DNA of 64,000 bases, from positions 62,001 to 126,000 of the forward strand of contig NZ_QXFI01000013.1 of NCBI RefSeq assembly GCF_003584135.1, in the 5' to 3' direction. This DNA is from Flagellimonas pelagia (GTDB lineage: Bacteria; Bacteroidota; Bacteroidia; Flavobacteriales; Flavobacteriaceae). Of the stretch, positions 61,514 to 64,000 are shown one piece after another. Both the position numbers and the translations under genes were made by a program. The stretch's first letter is position 1, and each line of letters opens with the position of its first letter. The notes under the pieces are model-generated. The model did no database searches and was not told the origin of the DNA. It was given only the letters and a program-made list of their open reading frames with translations.

Positions 61514-61696
61514 CTACACCCTACCCTTAAGTGCATTGAATACCCAGGCCACGGCAAAAAAGCCAATGCCCACGGCCCCGAAACCGTATCCTGCCACTTC
61601 GTCGTATTTGAATGCCCCAAGTGCTATCATTCCTATTCCCACAAAAATCATAATCCATGTGGCCCATGCGAGCACCGTGTTCTTGTTCATTCCCAT
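61514..61696 (-). CDS. CAL67264-type small membrane protein
   Basis: A 60-aa protein with two membrane helices (VLAWATWIMIFVGIGMIALGAF and YGFGAVGIGFFAVAWVFNAL) and the conserved terminal NALKGRV. I recognise it as the small membrane protein family named after Gramella CAL67264, unique to flavobacteria and without known function. The start is ATG 61696 or 61690. It lies 34 bases upstream of the ettA start on the same strand and may be co-transcribed with it. Confidence 0.85.
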   Translation of the reverse strand: MGMNKNTVLAWATWIMIFVGIGMIALGAFKYDEVAGYGFGAVGIGFFAVAWVFNALKGRV

Positions 61697-61762
61697 TGTC
61701 TGTAGTTCTGAAGAGGTTCAAATATCGTAAAAAATGAAATAATGCAAAGGCAAAGCTTAGGA

Positions 61763-62746
61763 TTAAGTTTCAAAAGGAAAGGTTATGCCGCATTTTTCAC
61801 GGACTGTGTCCAATAATTCGGACAGATTTAAGCTGTTTTGGTGCGACCAAAGGTCACTTTCAATCTTTTCTTCCTTGAGACATTTGTTGACTTCCAAGAT
61901 TTCATAGTAATAACCAATCCCCGTCAACGGCATGGGAACTTCTTGTTCTTCCCCTTCTTTTACCAGTCTATAACCATTTGCTTCATGCCATCTTGAATTC
62001 AACAGCAGTTCTCCTTTTGTACAGGAAACTTCGGCTATCATGCTAGACCGACTGGTCAGACCGGAATACAAAACCGCTTGTGCCCGGTCGTAGTCAAAAA
62101 TCATGCTGGTCTGAAGTTCCGTCCCATTGGGGTGGAAATTGGAGGTAGCCAAAATTTTATCCGGCATCCCCAACAACAAATACGCAAGAAAAATAGGATA
62201 AATCCCAATATCAAGAACAGAACCTGAAGCCAATTCGGGGTTCAATAATCTTGAATCCTCGTCCCTGTCCAAAGCATAGAAGGCAAAATCAGCATGCAGG
62301 TAACAAAGCTCGCCCAACTCTTCATCATCGATCATTTGCTTTACTTTTTGAATCGTAGGATTAAAGCGCGACCACATAGCTTCCATCAAGAAAACGTTGT
62401 TCCGCTTTGATGCTGCCACCATCTCCTCCACCTCGGCTTTGCTTATCCCCAACGGTTTTTCGCAAAGCACATGTTTTCCATTTTCCATGGCCCCAATGGC
62501 CAAATCCTTGTGAAAATTATGAGGGGTTGCTATGTAGAGTACGTCCACCTCAGGGGATTGAAACAGTTCTTCATAAGTACCAAAAACATGTGGCACCTCA
62601 AATTCATCCGCAAACTCCTGTGCCCTTTGCAAACTTCTTGAGCCAACTCCCGTGAGTATGGCATCTTTAACCAATTGAAGGTCCGACGCAAATTTCCTTG
62701 CTATTTTTCCTGGGCCAACAACGCCCCATTTGATTTTGCTTTCCAT
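61763..62746 (-). CDS. Gfo/Idh/MocA family oxidoreductase
   Basis: A cytoplasmic NAD(P)-dependent dehydrogenase of 327 aa. The N-terminal Rossmann motif is KWGVVGPGKIARKFASDL (GxGxxA-like), then YIATPHNFHKDLAIGAMENGKHVLCEKPLGI with the EKP motif and MEAMWSRFNP; the substrate domain includes LDIGIYPIFLAYLLLG. It is most like dimeric dihydrodiol dehydrogenase/D-xylose dehydrogenase-type members. The substrate is unknown. Unlike the oxidoreductase at 4397 it has no leader. ATG 62746 is chosen over the in-frame TTG at 62755. It is divergent from the carboxylase gene. Confidence 0.93.
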   Translation of the reverse strand: MESKIKWGVVGPGKIARKFASDLQLVKDAILTGVGSRSLQRAQEFADEFEVPHVFGTYEELFQSPEVDVLYIATPHNFHKDLAIGAMENGKHVLCEKPLGISKAEVEEMVAASKRNNVFLMEAMWSRFNPTIQKVKQMIDDEELGELCYLHADFAFYALDRDEDSRLLNPELASGSVLDIGIYPIFLAYLLLGMPDKILATSNFHPNGTELQTSMIFDYDRAQAVLYSGLTSRSSMIAEVSCTKGELLLNSRWHEANGYRLVKEGEEQEVPMPLTGIGYYYEILEVNKCLKEEKIESDLWSHQNSLNLSELLDTVREKCGITFPFET

Positions 62747-62808
62747 ATATCCCAAAAGTAATGATTATAACTCCTTATCTTTAGCCGACTAAACGAATTT
62801 GGACAAAA

Positions 62809-64000
62809 ATGGACCTTACCTTCAATAAAAACGAAGACCATAATAAATTAAAACTCTCCGAGTTACGAAGAAGACTTGCAGAAGTAAAACTGGGTGGTGG
62901 CAAAAAGCGGATTGAAAAACTACATGCCCAAGGCAAAATGTCGGCCAGGGAGCGCATCGATTATTTGCTGGATAAAAATGCTCCTGCAATCGAAATTGGC
63001 GCTTTTGCAGGTGATGGCATGTATGCGGAGCATGGAGGTTGCCCTTCGGGAGGGGTTGTGGTGAAAATTGGATACGTGAAGGGAAAACAATGTGTAGTGG
63101 TCGCCAATGATGCCACCGTAAAAGCCGGAGCTTGGTTTCCCATCACAGGAAAGAAGAATTTAAGGGCCCAAGAAATTGCCATGGAAAACAAACTGCCCAT
63201 CATTTACTTGGTTGATAGTGCCGGGGTATACCTTCCCATGCAGGATGAAATTTTTCCGGACAAGGAGCATTTCGGTCGCATTTTCAGGAACAATGCCATC
63301 ATGAGCAGTATGGGAATCACCCAGATTGCCGCAGTTATGGGTAGTTGTGTGGCCGGTGGCGCCTACTTGCCCATTATGAGTGATGAAGCTCTGATCGTTG
63401 ACAAAACAGGAAGCATTTTTTTGGCGGGCAGTTATCTGGTAAAAGCGGCCATTGGCGAAAGCATCGATAACGAAACCCTTGGCGGGGCAACGACCCATTC
63501 TGAAATCAGTGGGGTTACCGATTACAAAGCCAAGGATGACAAAGATGCTTTGGACAGAATCAAAAACATAGTGGACAAGATCGGAGATTTTGAAAAAGCT
63601 GGGTACAACAGAGCTGAGGCCAAGTCACCCATCGACAATCCGGAGGATATTTACGGACTTTTGCCTTCATCCCGAAGTGATCAGTACGACATGTTGGAAA
63701 TCATCAAACGCTTGGTAGACAATTCCGAATTTGAACAGTACAAAGAGGGCTATGGCAAAACCATTCTGACCGGTTATGCCCGTATTGATGGCTGGGCCGT
63801 AGGCATTGTGGCCAATCAGCGAAAAGTGGTAAAAACCAAACAGGGAGAGATGCAGTTCGGGGGTGTGATCTATTCCGATTCTGCTGACAAGGCCACCCGT
63901 TTTATTGCCAATTGCAATCAAAAGAAGATCCCATTGGTCTTTCTTCAAGATGTTACGGGATTCATGGTGGGTAGCAAGAGTGAACATGGGGGTATCATAA
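62809..64000 (+). CDS. Acyl-CoA carboxylase beta subunit (carboxyltransferase), cut by window end
   Basis: Open to the window end, 397 codons seen of an expected 540 or so. The protein starts MDLTFNKNEDHNKLKLSELR. GGGKKRIEKLHAQGKMSARERIDYLLD is the canonical start of propionyl/methylcrotonyl-CoA carboxyltransferases, and MGSCVAGGAYLPIMSDEALIV with the following GSIFLAGSYLVKAAIGE is the acyl-CoA oxyanion site. VNxLP-type carboxylase motifs continue to the end. It transfers CO2 from biotin to an acyl-CoA; methylcrotonyl-CoA (leucine breakdown) seems more likely than propionyl-CoA from the HGGCPSGGVVVKIG start, but this is not certain. A TATCTTTA -7-like sequence is at 62776-62783. Confidence 0.93.
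   Translation, partial: MDLTFNKNEDHNKLKLSELRRRLAEVKLGGGKKRIEKLHAQGKMSARERIDYLLDKNAPAIEIGAFAGDGMYAEHGGCPSGGVVVKIGYVKGKQCVVVANDATVKAGAWFPITGKKNLRAQEIAMENKLPIIYLVDSAGVYLPMQDEIFPDKEHFGRIFRNNAIMSSMGITQIAAVMGSCVAGGAYLPIMSDEALIVDKTGSIFLAGSYLVKAAIGESIDNETLGGATTHSEISGVTDYKAKDDKDALDRIKNIVDKIGDFEKAGYNRAEAKSPIDNPEDIYGLLPSSRSDQYDMLEIIKRLVDNSEFEQYKEGYGKTILTGYARIDGWAVGIVANQRKVVKTKQGEMQFGGVIYSDSADKATRFIANCNQKKIPLVFLQDVTGFMVGSKSEHGGII

Noticed and set aside
1..64000. tRNA, rRNA, insertion sequence or prophage genes
   Set aside because: No cloverleaf-like or conserved rRNA stretch, transposase motif or phage structural gene was seen when reading both strands; the region looks like core chromosome.

Overview
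The window is a gene-dense chromosomal segment from a member of the Bacteroidota, most likely a marine Flavobacteriaceae. The gene content fits this: TonB-dependent receptors, a TIGR02226/BatA-type membrane protein, a YfhO-family protein, DUF4834, DUF2167, DUF2490, and a PLP alpha-oxoamine synthase beside a cysteine-synthase-like enzyme. Many upstream regions carry the Bacteroidetes-type -7 element TAnnTTTG. Ribosome binding sites are weak, and the one clear AGGAGG found sits inside prfB, where it serves frameshifting. The genus is an inference (Muricauda/Allomuricauda-like). There are no rRNA or tRNA genes, insertion sequences, prophage genes or CRISPR arrays, and no gap longer than 300 bases.

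Layout. 1-5.5 kb: the 3' end of a TonB-dependent receptor, a convergent small membrane protein, folE and msrA (overlapping), a divergent LolD-like ATPase with a TIGR02757 protein, an ArsR regulator translationally coupled to an SRPBCC protein, and a Gfo/Idh/MocA oxidoreductase. 5.7-16.6 kb: an S10 peptidase, an SGNH hydrolase, an unusual TolB-like/TPR protein, a fatty acid hydroxylase family protein, a glycosyltransferase, and a tightly coupled set (BatA-like protein, dihydroorotase homologue without metal ligands, small membrane protein, esterase). A cluster of hairpin-forming repeats follows. 16.8-24.7 kb: housekeeping and repair genes (MBL hydrolase, Bcp, endonuclease III without its iron-sulfur cysteines, an ECF sigma factor with a 47-aa neighbour, uvrA). 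24.7-31.5 kb: an Arg/Tyr-rich exported protein behind a sigma-54-like promoter, then a minus-strand glycan operon (DUF4834, YfhO, glycosyltransferase, flippase).

31.5-37 kb holds small envelope and unknown genes. 37-42 kb holds the alpha-oxoamine synthase and cysteine-synthase-like pair (candidate sulfonolipid base synthesis), an oligopeptidase B-like lipoprotein and a YbaB protein. 42.2-46 kb has a threonine aldolase, an EF-Tu-domain-like small protein behind a perfect palindrome, and a large zinc metalloprotease. 46.2-49.6 kb is a three-gene ATP-grasp / alpha-E / transglutaminase operon, the best candidate here for a poorly described biochemical system. 49.6-64 kb has prfB with a textbook +1 frameshift site, arsC, an outer-membrane receptor, a 58-aa membrane protein, DUF2167, fumC, envelope proteins, ettA, a second Gfo/Idh/MocA enzyme and the start of an acyl-CoA carboxylase beta subunit cut by the window end.

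Most of the segment is ordinary core genome. The points of interest are regulatory palindromes in short intergenic gaps, enzymes that have lost canonical metal ligands, one protein with a C-terminal module of suspected cross-phylum distribution, and the amidoligase-type operon.
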